From: Saksenaea vasiformis B4078 | Lineage: Eukaryota > Mucoromycota > Mucoromycetes > Mucorales > Saksenaeaceae | Reading direction: 5' to 3' | NCBI GenBank assembly: GCA_000697055.1 | Contig: JNDT01001384.1 | Span: 1 to 21,953 of the forward strand | DNA length: 21,953 bases | In this document: positions 1-7,475 of the stretch, piece by piece | Layout of the letters: every line of letters starts with the position of its first letter | How positions within the stretch are numbered: position 1 is the first letter of the stretch | Program-made: the position numbers and the translations under genes | Notes under the pieces: model-generated | Databases searched by the model: none | What the model was told of the DNA's origin: nothing | The model's input: the letters and a program-made list of their open reading frames with translations, nothing else

Positions 1-1
1 A

Positions 2-328
2 GATAAGGATTACATTATCTTTCAACAAGATAATGATCCTAAACATACATCAAAACTGGCCAAGGAATGATTTTCAGACAATGGCATTCAAGTTCTTCCA
101 TGGCCTTCGTTTTCTCCAGATTTGAATCCCATTGAACATATGTGGGCAATGGTCAAACGTTGACTGTTGATGTATGAATCTCATCCCAAAAACTTGGATG
201 AATTGTGGGACTGTATCCAATATATTTGGAACAGAATTATACCAGAAGAATGTCAAAAGTTGATAGAAAGTATGCCTAGACATATAGAAGCAGTATATAA
301 AGCAAAGGGTGGCAGAACTAAATATTAG
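2..328 (+). pseudogene. Tc1/mariner transposase, C-terminal part, two nonsense codons
   Basis: C-terminal catalytic part of a DDE transposase that cuts and rejoins Tc1-family ends in the nucleus. The visible frame contains FQQDNDPKHTS with the second catalytic Asp and SPDLNPIEHMW with the catalytic Glu, in the DD34E spacing of Tc1. It ends with a VYKAKGGRTKY tail shared with Tc1-2 and stops at TAG 326-328. The frame is interrupted by TGA at 68-70, where Tc1-2 has Trp (KDWF), and TGA at 161-163, where Tc1-2 has Arg (VKRR). Both fit G-to-A or C-to-T change. No frameshift is visible. The N-terminal helix-turn-helix domains and first Asp lie outside the window. It cannot make active enzyme as read here. 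Confidence 0.85.
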
Positions 329-348
329 TTAAGCAATCAATAAAATCT

Positions 349-556
349 ACAAAAGTGTCCAGATAAATTATTTACCTTTAATCTACTCTAATACTAGATG
401 TATATATGCTACAGATATATATAATAGCTTGTTAGAAAGCTGCGACCTAGTACTTTGCAATAAGCTATCATACAATATATATAGATAAGTAGATTAAATG
501 ATATTAGCTAATAAATGCAAATGTACAAAACATCCAAACACTTTTGTGGAGTACTG
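349..556 (+). repeat. Right terminal inverted repeat of Tc1-1
   Basis: About 208 bp homologous to 3372-3579, the right repeat of Tc1-2, with scattered substitutions. It has the two-motif layout (inner and outer direct-repeat motifs about 195 bp apart) known as IR/DR in some Tc1 elements, where transposase binds both motifs. The outer end is decayed: GTACTG replaces the expected CACTG context. Confidence 0.75.
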
Positions 557-558
557 TA

Positions 559-1385
559 ATGGTGAAATATTTGATTGTAACTTCCTGCAAAGCAACGCCC
601 ATGCCACAAAGTCAATGACGTTGGCAATGCTGGAGATTCCCATTGATAGATGAGCTCAGGCAAGCTGGATGCCATCTAAGATTGAATGAAAGATGGTGTT
701 CAGTAGAGTACTTCTGCTTTTTGCTCACAAATTTAATGGTAACTGTGCTGTAACATGGATAACTTTTACACTAACATGCATATATGCATCATATTAGTAG
801 AAGACGACCAGGAGGAAGAAAAAATACTTTGCTTCATTGAGCTTTTCAGTCATGTTAGAGTCAATGGCTGTAATGCACCCTTCGCCATAGCAAGTAGCAA
901 GCACTTGTATGTCACTGATGCTAACTATCTAGGAGCTGTCACCAGAATGTTCAAGTCTTCTGTGCATATAAACAGATTATACTTCTTTTACCCCAGCATG
1001 GTATTAGACAAGATTGATCTCACAGATTTCAATAAATTCTGAATATGCCTCCCATGTCAGAAATTTTAGAAGCCATAATGTTGTAAATTTGATATGAATG
1101 GCATAGACAAATCAGGAATTTTAAGGAATATGATGGTGACATGATTTTGAAATGTGATAAGGCATTTGAGTTGCTGCAACAAACTGTTTTGAAAAGCATC
1201 AAAATATGACGCAGTAGCTGCTCTGCAACTATATGTAATGGAATGTATCCAAAAAAGTTGCAGTGCAACAACATGTATCAAAATGTGATAAAATGTGTTG
1301 AAGCTGAATTTTTGTAGTGCCAAAGTGCAGCAACTTTACTGTTGCAATTTGGCATAAGGGCAAAATTGTGCCAGAATGAAATAAA
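559..1385. other. Unassigned stretch between Tc1-1 and solo LTR A
   Basis: About 830 bp with no recognised element ends. It contains the orphan frame at 755-1042. From about 1100 to 1340 there are loose repeats of TTGCTGCAACAA, GTTGCAGTGCAACA and GCAGCAACTTTACTGTTGC types that give the stretch short internal palindromes. There is no intron-exon structure I can defend and no RNA gene signature. Confidence 0.4.
755..1042 (+). CDS. Orphan 95-residue ORF, hypothetical or remnant
   Basis: An ATG-to-TGA frame of 95 codons that I do not recognise. It begins MDNFYTNMHICIILVEDD, has a short acidic run (EDDQEEE), then a segment ending in YFFYPSMVLDKIDLTDF. Its residue mix looks more protein-like than neighbouring frames, which are low-complexity. 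The layout vaguely recalls the extreme C-terminal tail of some large fungal transposon proteins, but no catalytic motif is present. No TATA box or splice pattern was identified. It could be a last exon, a transposon remnant or chance. Confidence 0.25.
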   Translation: MDNFYTNMHICIILVEDDQEEEKILCFIELFSHVRVNGCNAPFAIASSKHLYVTDANYLGAVTRMFKSSVHINRLYFFYPSMVLDKIDLTDFNKF

Positions 1386-1390
1386 CTGCA

Positions 1391-1743
1391 TGTTGTATCT
1401 GACATAGTTACATTACTACACAGTAATTAGAACACTATGCTTGAGTAAGACAAAAAGGTACTGAAGGTAATTACTTTATTAGAACGCGGTTCTAGACATG
1501 TCTTATTCCTATCTATCTGTTGCTGAGATACCAGTAGACACAGAATATACAATTAACCAGGATAAACATAACGATCCCAATCTAGTAAAGAATCATCTAA
1601 AGATATCTCTAAACTCCTCTGTCCCGCTGCTACCCGCAAGTACCATAAATTATTTAAACAGTACAATGATCATTTTAATAAAAACAATCCTTTTTTGAGT
1701 CTCGCTTACTTTACGTCGCCCATACTTGAATTTGGATACATCA
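1391..1743 (+). mobile_element. Solo LTR A (353 bp) with 5-bp target duplication CTGCA
   Basis: A 353-bp unit beginning TGTTGTATCTGACATAG and ending GGATACATCA, flanked on both sides by CTGCA (1386-1390 and 1744-1748). TG...CA ends plus a 5-bp duplication are the marks of an LTR retrotransposon insertion. No internal gag-pol is attached, so this is a solo LTR left by recombination between two LTRs. A second copy with its own duplication lies at 5979-6321. An AATAAA near 1678 may be the LTR polyadenylation signal. The parent family is not in this window: the Ty3 LTRs at 13136 and 18161 are unrelated. Strand is arbitrary. Confidence 0.85.
1480..1494. promoter_or_regulatory. 15-bp palindrome in solo LTR A
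   Basis: TAGAAC-GCG-GTTCTA: two 6-bp arms around a 3-bp spacer. The same arms with spacer ACA recur in solo LTR B (6067-6081), so the arms are kept while the spacer differs by a CG-to-CA change and one more substitution. It looks like a dimeric transcription-factor site, but no factor can be named from sequence. Confidence 0.35.
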
Positions 1744-1824
1744 CTGCAACAGTGTGTAACAAAAGTACTGATTTACAGTCAAATGCAACAAAAGCTGTCA
1801 GTCTTTTTCCTGTAGTGACATATA

Positions 1825-1962
1825 CAGTGACTCACAAAATGGTTCAAATGTTTTTAAATTTTGCATTTAGAGTATAATTTCTCTTTACTGAAAAAAACTA
1901 CATCTTACATGAATTATCATTTGAAAGTAGAGGTTTTAAGCTTTCATTTAAGTATACATACA
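1825..1962 (+). repeat. Left terminal inverted repeat of Tc1-3, split by Tc1-2
   Basis: Runs from the CAGTG terminus to ...TTAAGTATACATACA, where Tc1-2 begins after a TA. It matches the inverse of 4782-4918 nearly base for base. The remainder of the repeat appears degraded from 3582 on, beyond the Tc1-2 insert. Confidence 0.85.
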
Positions 1963-1964
1963 TA

Positions 1965-2174
1965 CAGTGACTCACAAAAGTGTCTGGATGTTTTGAGTTT
2001 TTGTATTTATTAGATAATAACTTTTGATCTAGAGATCTGTTAACAATATGGCCTAGTATATTGTAAAGTACTATATTACAGCATTCTAACAAACTATTTT
2101 AGACATCTCTAGCATATATATATGTAAAATTAGAGAAGATTAAAGATATAAAAGTTATCTGGACACTTTTGTAA
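1965..2174 (+). repeat. Left terminal inverted repeat of Tc1-2
   Basis: Inverse of 3372-3579 with few mismatches. It contains the outer motif at its terminus and an inner motif at 2160-2174, likely the two transposase-binding sites of an IR/DR Tc1 element. Confidence 0.88.
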
Positions 2175-2191
2175 CTTTAGTAATTTTTTAC

Positions 2192-3229
2192 TTAATATTT
2201 AGTTTTGCCACCTTTTGCTTTATATACTGCTTCAACTCGTCATAGCATACTTTCTATAAGGTTCTGACATTCTTCTAGAGTTATTCTGTTCTAAATATGC
2301 TGAATATGTTTCCACAATTCATCCAAATTTGCAAGATGACATTCATATGTAAGCAATCGTCTTTTGACTAATGCCCACATATGTTCAATGGGATTCAAGT
2401 CAGGAGAAAATGATGGCCAAGGAAGAACTTGAATTCCATTATCTTCAAACCAATCTTTAGCCTTTTTAGAGGTATATTTTGGATCATTATCTTGCTGAAA
2501 GATAATTTGATCATGATCCAAATCATACCAATCCAACGTATCCATAAATTCATCTCCAAGAATTTCAGTATAGAGAGATGCGTCCATGTTGCCATCAATC
2601 TTGGTAATAAATCCTGGACCATTCCAAGTAATACAGCCCCATATCATGATACTGCCACCACCATGTTTGTATGCATGTTGAGTATTGACATTACAAAGAT
2701 GACCATCACTAGAGATCCATGTCCATTGCAGTCCATCTGAGTCAATACAATTGATTTTTGTTTCATCAGAGAATACAACATGTCTCCAATCATCAACAGT
2801 CTAAGAACGATGTTGTTTAGCAAACTCATATCTTATTTGCTTGCGTGATTTTGTCAATGGTAAGACCTTTATCTTGCTGCATGACTTCCATCCTGCTTCT
2901 TTCAAAAAACGGCAAATTGTTTGTGCTGAGAGTATTATTCCCTCTTGTTGAAGTTGGAAGCTGGCGTCTGTTGCATTTTGGAAATGTCCAATGTTCAGAT
3001 TGCGCATAATGCATCTTCCAAGATTAGTGCTAATTAAGCGTGGACGACCAGTAATTGCTGATTCATGTTCAACATTTAACTGTTGTCTGATCTCTGAAAC
3101 AGTAGAACGGCCAATACGAAGTTGTCTAGCAATATCACGAACTGAAACACCAGCTTGAATAAGAGCAATGGCGTTGTTACGAGTGTCATTAGAGATGCAT
3201 TGCATGTTGTCAAGTTGTAGTAATTGCAA
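2192..3229 (-). pseudogene. Tc1/mariner transposase of Tc1-2, three nonsense codons
   Basis: A DDE transposase frame of 346 codons including the stop (TAA at 2192-2194), about the usual Tc1 length. Residues about 10-60 form a helix-turn-helix (AGVSVRDIARQLRIGRSTVSE) followed by the GRPR linker typical of Tc1 enzymes. A second DNA-binding region leads to the catalytic domain: VVFSDET (first Asp), FQQDNDPKYTS (second Asp) and SPDLNPIEHMW (Glu), with 34 residues between the last two, i.e. DD34E. The frame is open apart from TAG at 2801-2803 and TAG at 2291-2293, both at positions where related copies have Trp, and TGA at 2240-2242, where Tc1-1 has Pro-Arg. There is no frameshift. The start at 3229 is the first Met upstream of the HTH. 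It is inactive as read but only lightly decayed. Confidence 0.92.
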
Positions 3230-3371
3230 GTAATTAGATCGAGTGAATGAGCAATGTAAATGTGCAAAAGAAAGTACAGTGTTTCTTTGAAAAAATTTTT
3301 GTGCTGTTTTCTACCGTGACTTGAAATTTTAGGCCACTGTTCTAAGTAAATTGACTTTACTAAATTTTTTA

Positions 3372-3579
3372 ACAAAAGTGTCCAGATAACTTTTATATCT
3401 TTAATCTTCTCTAATTTTACATATATATATGCTAGAGATGTCTAAAATAGTTTGTTAGAATGCTGTAATATAGTACTTTACAATATACTAAGCCATATTG
3501 TTAACAGATCTCTAGATCAAAAGTTATTACCTAATAAATACAAAAACTCAAAACATCCAGACACTTTTGTGACTCACTG
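3372..3579 (-). repeat. Right terminal inverted repeat of Tc1-2
   Basis: Begins with the inner motif ACAAAAGTGTCCAGATAAC at 3372 and ends at the CACTG terminus at 3579. It is the inverse of 1965-2174. Confidence 0.88.
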
Positions 3580-3581
3580 TA

Positions 3582-3840
3582 CATCCTTCGTTTTTTGTCA
3601 TATTTATTCAATTTTCTAAAGAAAAATGATCTCTATATATCTAACATTAACTTTGTTCTGCAAAAACTAAATTTATGATAATGATCATTAACCTTATTCT
3701 AGCTGCGTTCTACTATTTTTTTTTACTTATGCTAGATTATCTAAAATTCCTTAATTAAGAACACTAGTATAAATGGTGCATTGAGGCTTTCAGGCACTTT
3801 TGACACTCTCAGTATGTCCAACACGTGACCCGCACGTGAG
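3582..3840. other. Degraded 5' untranslated part of Tc1-3
   Basis: Sequence between the Tc1-2 insert and the readable part of the Tc1-3 transposase. Its first 40 or so bases still loosely resemble the inner part of the Tc1-3 right inverted repeat. Two CACGTGA copies lie near 3822-3839. The transposase N-terminus should be here but cannot be read in one frame. Confidence 0.4.
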
Positions 3841-4680
3841 TCGATGTGTCCAAGAAGACTGTTGCTGGTGTGTCTGAAGGAAATCTCATGACTATAAGAA
3901 TGCTACAGATGCTAGTCGCAAGCTTAGTAACAATGGTATCAATGTTAGTGCAGAAGCAGTTCACCATTTTTTACATTTTATTGGATATAAAGCGCGGTAT
4001 AAATCAATAGTACTTCCTCTTACTAAGCAGCATAAGAAGGAATGCTATGAGTTTGCACATGCCCATCTACATTGGACTGCTGATGATTGGAAACGAGTAA
4101 TTTTCAGTGATAAAACAAAGGTCAATCATATTGGTTCTAATGGAATGCAATGGACTTAGACTGATGGACAAATACTATGTGATGCCAATGTTCAATATGC
4201 TGTCAAACATGGTGGTGGCTCCTTGGTGATTTGGGGATGTATGACATGGTATGGTGTAGGATACATGGCCAATATCAAGGGACGCATGAATGCTGATCTG
4301 TATGAAGAAATCTTGGATGATGAATTGTTCAAAATGATCGAATGGTATGGTTTAAACAAATAGCATATCATTTTTCAGCAAGATAATGCTCCAATCCACA
4401 AGGCTAAAAAGATCAATGAGTAGTTTGAGAAGAACAAAATGAATGTTTTGACATGGCCAGCATATTCACCTGATTTGAATCTCATTGAGTACTTGTGGTC
4501 CATTCTCAAACGACAATTGTTACAATATGAACATCATCCTGATGGTATGCTTGATTTGTGGAACGTATACAGGCTGTTTGGAATAATATAGCTATAGAAG
4601 AATGTCAAAAACTTATTGAAAGTATGCCTAGAAGAATTGCTGCTGTTTATAAAGCAAAAGGAGGCCATACTAAATATTAA
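3841..4680 (+). pseudogene. Tc1/mariner transposase of Tc1-3, decayed
   Basis: The catalytic two-thirds of a Tc1-type DDE transposase. It is clearly readable from about 3884: a second DNA-binding region (YKARYKSIVLPLTKQHK), VIFSDKTK with the first Asp, FQQDNAPIHKAK with the second Asp, and SPDLNLIEYLW with the Glu in DD34E spacing. The end is a KAKGGHTKY tail with TAA at 4678-4680, homologous to Tc1-1 and Tc1-2. In-frame TAG codons lie at 4157-4159, 4361-4363 and 4421-4423. Two of these stand where Tc1-2 has Trp. A single-base loss near 4558-4562 shifts the last 39 codons. The 5' part, including the first helix-turn-helix and start codon, is too damaged to place, so the left boundary is approximate. 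It belongs to a different subfamily from Tc1-1 and Tc1-2 but keeps the same outermost 15 bases. Confidence 0.88.
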
Positions 4681-4781
4681 ATAGTAAAAAATAAAAGAAA
4701 AATAAAAACAGTCAAAAAGGTTTAAATGAATAGAAATTTTTAAGCAATGATAACTCAAGAACAACAGAAGATATATTTATA

Positions 4782-4918
4782 TATGTATACTTAAATGAAA
4801 GCTTAAAACCTCTACTTTCAAATGATAATTTATGTAAGATGTAGTTTTTTTTCAGTAAAGAGAAATTATACTCTAAATGCAAAATTTAAAAATATTTGAA
4901 CCATTTTGTGAGTCACTG
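4782..4918 (-). repeat. Right terminal inverted repeat of Tc1-3
   Basis: Inverse of 1825-1962 with about three differences over 135 bp, ending at the CACTG terminus before TA 4919-4920. Confidence 0.88.
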
Positions 4919-4920
4919 TA

Positions 4921-5591
4921 GATACTTCAAAGGACCTGCTGCCATTTCTATTGCAACCTCGCTGATCACATGTCCATCCATTGTTCCTGATGACCACTGC
5001 ATAGCAACTCAGGTTTTAAATACCTGTAGAGCACGTCAGGTTTATCTCACATACCTTAATTATTTCCTTATTTTATCTCTCGATTTTTGTATAAATACTG
5101 TAATGTCTCGTTGACATGGAATAAAAAGAGATCAATAAATTTAGCAAGACTGGTGTTTATTCTTGAGAAAAGAAAAAAAGAATCAATCTTCTAAAAAACT
5201 TTTCTATCTGAGTTGATGATATTTATATGTCTTATTGACTTTGGAGTAGATTGTTAGCTTATGTCTTAGATATCGCTATTGTCCATTAACCAATCTAAAG
5301 GAGTATTTTTAGAGATCGAATTAAAGAAGAGCTGTGTGGTGTAAATATCAATTATTTTTTTTATTTTTCTTATTTTATCTTTTCATTATTTTTTTATCAA
5401 TATTAATATATGTGTTAGCAAGAGGAGAAATAAAAATGGAAATGACAGGAAAGAAAAAAAAAAGCATGATGCATATAAAAGAAATCATAAAGAAAATACA
5501 TAAAAAAGAGCTGCCGCCATACAAATTGAAGACAGCTGATCACATACTCTCAACTATCATGAAAGAAAAGCCTTCATAGCAACCTGGGTAA
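4921..5591. other. Non-transposon stretch between Tc1-3 and the leader module
   Basis: About 670 bp with no element ends. From 4921 to 5114 a plus-strand frame stays open and joins in phase with the frame left of Tc1-3 (1749-1824) if one TA is removed (see findings). Two copies of GCA..TCAGGTTT (near 5007 and 5030) resemble the tandem unit at 5592-5681. From 5334 to 5579 an AT-rich frame reads as a hydrophobic stretch followed by a Lys-rich tail; I do not regard it as a gene. Confidence 0.35.
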
Positions 5592-5681
5592 ATTGAAAAT
5601 GAAGCACCTCAGGTTTACCAAAAACAAAGCACCTCAGGTTTACTGAAAATGAAGCAACTCAGGTTTATTGAACATCAAGCA
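5592..5681 (+). repeat. Tandem repeat, 25-26 bp unit, about 3.5 copies
   Basis: Units of the form TGAAAATGAAGCACCTCAGGTT follow one another at 5592, 5618 and 5643, with a partial copy from 5668. The array sits about 50 bp upstream of the TATA box at 5734. The homologous promoter at 21.48 kb also has an upstream array, but of a different sequence. Confidence 0.8.
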
Positions 5682-5733
5682 TTTAGTTTTTTTATCTCCC
5701 TTCAACTTTTATTTCCTTTCTTGTATCGATCTA

Positions 5734-5746
5734 TTTTATATAAATA
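5734..5746 (+). promoter_or_regulatory. TATA box of the left leader module
   Basis: TTTTATATAAATA within GATCTATTTTATATAAATAC, preserved almost base for base on the minus strand at 21472-21490 in the second copy of the module. It lies 14 bp before the first ATG (5760), so transcription may start close to or past that ATG. Confidence 0.6.
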
Positions 5747-5978
5747 CCTCCTTATTTCAATGAATAAAATATCAGGTTATCAGAATACAATTTTCTCTTG
5801 GTCTACTCTAGCCATTTCTAAAGGTCATTTCCAAAGGTTATCTACAAGCCGCCTTTTATTGCTCTGCCTCTGTTGGTTATTCTCAAGAAACTACTGTTAA
5901 TCAGAATCTGCTGATTCTTTTCTTTTTCTTTTTCTCTTTTTTTTTTTACCCAATTGATTTATAAGTAACACTGATTCT

Positions 5979-6321
5979 TGTCATATCTAACATAGTTACA
6001 TTACTACACAGTGATTAGAACAATATGTCAGAATATGACAAAAGGTACTGAGGGTGGTTACTTTATTAGAACACAGTTCTAGACATGTCTTATCTCATCT
6101 ATCTGTTGCTGAGATACCAGCGGACACAGAATATATCAGGATAAACATAATGGTCCCACTCTAGTAAAGGATCATCTAAAGATATCTCTAAACTCCTCTA
6201 TCCCACCATTACCCACAAGCACCATGAATTATTTAAACAATAGAACAATCATTTTAATAAAACAATCCTTTTTTGAGTCTTGCTTACTTTCACATCCCTA
6301 TACTTGAATTTAGATACAACA
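5979..6321 (+). mobile_element. Solo LTR B (343 bp) with 5-bp target duplication ATTCT
   Basis: Same family as solo LTR A at 1391-1743, in the same orientation, with differences spread along its length. It begins TGTCATATCTAACATAG and ends AGATACAACA, with ATTCT on both sides (5974-5978 and 6322-6326). The distinct duplication shows it is an independent insertion and not the partner LTR of A. It interrupts the untranslated part of the leader module. Confidence 0.87.
6067..6081. promoter_or_regulatory. 15-bp palindrome in solo LTR B
   Basis: TAGAAC-ACA-GTTCTA, the counterpart of 1480-1494. The arms are identical between copies while the spacer and many surrounding bases differ. Confidence 0.35.
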
Positions 6322-6775
6322 ATTCTGCTATTTCTTTTTATTTTCTTTTATATTTTCTCTTCTCTTTACTGAAATTCTATATTTCTTCTGATTTAACTTG
6401 CTGATCACCCAAGAAATATCTCTATTTCATCTCTATACATCTCTAATTGATAGAATCAATATGAGAATAAAGGTAACCATACCAATGATTTTACTGACAA
6501 TTATACTCTTTTTCAAACAGATCTCTTTATATTGTCAATCCAGGCAACAGTTACTCTATTTTATCTTTTCTTTTCTTTTCCTCAAGCCTTACTGCTTACC
6601 CAAGTCTTGGTGTTTGACTCAAATTCACACCTGGTGCTCATACAAACTGAATTGTTTTTATCTACTGAAGCTACTTTTTCTATACTTTACCAGCTATTTC
6701 TGTCATCAAGTTTACACAGACACTATCAGAAAACATACTCATTTTTACTGACAAGTCAAAAATATAGCATAACAA

Positions 6776-6915
6776 TGGTAAAAAGTCAGTACAGTATAAG
6801 GTCAACACAGTACAAGGTCAGTATAGTAGAAGATTGATATGGTACAAAGTCAGTACAGTACAAAGTCAGTATAGTAAAAGATCAGTACAGTACAAAGTCA
6901 GTATGGTTTACTAGA
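6776..6915 (-). repeat. Subterminal repeats of hAT-B 3' end
   Basis: Repeats of CAGTACAGTACAAAGTCAG type, the inverse of those at 11680-11890 in hAT-A. Such subterminal arrays are where hAT transposases bind. The outermost part of the end is lost. Confidence 0.75.
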
Positions 6916-7077
6916 TTGAACTGATTATCAATGGTACAATGTTGAAAGAAAATAAGTAATTATAGTAATTTAATTTCAAAAACCAAATGTACTTCATAAT
7001 ATGTAGTTATTTGCAAATGAGCGACATTTATTGTAATAAGAGTAATATTCTACTAGTTGAAGAGAAGGAAAGGAAGC

Positions 7078-7475
7078 TGAAGAATCAAAGATGATTTTAA
7101 GAAAAGAATATGAGACAAAAGAAGTCAGCGAGACTGAGATGAAGATTTTTATTATTCAAAGAGTCTTCTTTTATATGTTTCTAAAATGTGATCAGGACAT
7201 TGATAGTGAGACATCTTGTAAACCAGTAATGACGAGAGTAAAAGTTTTCATTCAACTGAGTCCAAAGATACCAATGGTGCAATTACAAAAGTGATCTACA
7301 ATTGGTAGTAAAAATAGACAATGATGGCCCTGGACAGTCAGTAACAAAAATCAGGAACTAGATTTAGATTACCACAGGTCTGCAATGAAGAAGAAAAACT
7401 CGTGTGACAATGAAAATTTTACAAGTTCATCTGGTAATAACTAAAACATTATGAAAAGGATGTTGAAATATGACA
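7078..7475. mobile_element. Probable solo LTR, 398 bp, inside hAT-B 3' region
   Basis: hAT-A lacks this segment: its sequence reads straight across the point where hAT-B has 398 extra bases. The insert begins TGAAGAATC, ends AATATGACA and is flanked by GAAGC at 7073-7077 and 7476-7480. TG...CA ends plus a 5-bp duplication fit a solo LTR of a third family. The alternative is a deletion in hAT-A between the two GAAGC copies. The 67-residue ORF inside (7091-7294) shows no recognisable domain. Confidence 0.6.

Larger units (their letters stand above)
1..556 (+). mobile_element. Tc1-1: 3' part of a Tc1/mariner-type element, cut by the window edge
   Basis: The 3' remainder of a Tc1-like DNA transposon. 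It holds the C-terminal third of a transposase followed by a terminal inverted repeat closely related to that of Tc1-2 at 1965-3579. The repeat carries an inner copy (349-360) and an outer, inverted copy of the motif ACAAAAGTGTCC. The element ends at 556 with a decayed form of the CACTG terminus, followed by the TA dinucleotide (557-558) expected of Tc1 insertion. The left half lies outside the window, so its total length is unknown. Confidence 0.85.
1965..3579 (-). mobile_element. Tc1-2: complete Tc1-like element with 209-bp IR/DR ends
   Basis: A 1615-bp element with ends CAGTGACTCACAAAAGTGTC (1965) and its inverse (3579), flanked by TA at 1963-1964 and 3580-3581. Each end is an inverted repeat of about 209 bp holding two copies of the ACAAAAGTGTC motif, one outer and one inner (near 2160-2174 and 3372-3387). 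One transposase pseudogene reads on the minus strand. It is inserted into the left repeat of Tc1-3 and is the same family as Tc1-1. Confidence 0.92.
1825..4918 (+). mobile_element. Tc1-3: complete Tc1-like element interrupted by Tc1-2
   Basis: Starts CAGTGACTCACAAAATGG at 1825 and ends with the inverse at 4918. TA lies immediately outside at 1823-1824 and 4919-4920. The terminal inverted repeats run about 135 bp and differ at only a few positions by eye. A plus-strand transposase pseudogene occupies the right half. Tc1-2 (1965-3579) sits inside its left inverted repeat, so without that insert Tc1-3 would be about 1.5 kb, normal for the family. Tc1-3 must predate Tc1-2. Confidence 0.9.
5760..6776 (+). 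pseudogene. Left copy of a duplicated 5' gene module (Ser/Asn-rich leader), truncated
   Basis: Homologous over most of its length to the inverse of 20871-21459, which lies upstream of the hAT-C transposase. Shared parts, in order: a start beginning MNK, a pyrimidine-rich stretch, a 48-bp GT-AG intron (6473-6520; also 48 bp in the other copy), then a reading frame containing a PSLG motif and an Asn/Ser/Thr-rich segment. Homology stops at about 6772-6780, within the codons that follow KIQRNN in the other copy, where hAT-B sequence begins. In-frame stops (TGA near 6616, TAG near 6764) and solo LTR B (5979-6321) interrupt it. The product of the family is unknown. It is either the 5' half of a hAT-C-type gene or a host gene leader duplicated with transposon material. 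Confidence 0.5.

Noticed and set aside
1029..1323. Two minus-strand ORFs of 81 and 85 residues
   Set aside because: Overlapping frames in imperfectly repetitive CTGCAAC-rich DNA; no start context or motif.
1498..1698. 66-residue ORF
   Set aside because: Lies wholly inside solo LTR A, and its counterpart in solo LTR B is not preserved.
5334..5579. 81-residue ORF with a membrane-like stretch and Lys-rich tail
   Set aside because: It tracks T-rich then A-rich low-complexity DNA; no motif, promoter or homology signal is visible.
1391..6321. Reading the two 340-350 bp repeats as the 5' and 3' LTRs of one element spanning 1391-6321
   Set aside because: Each copy has its own different 5-bp duplication, and the interior holds unrelated Tc1 elements and no gag-pol.
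6398..6837. Overlapping plus-strand ORFs of 117 and 101 residues
   Set aside because: They run across an intron, the leader module and the hAT-B subterminal repeats, so they are composite chance frames.
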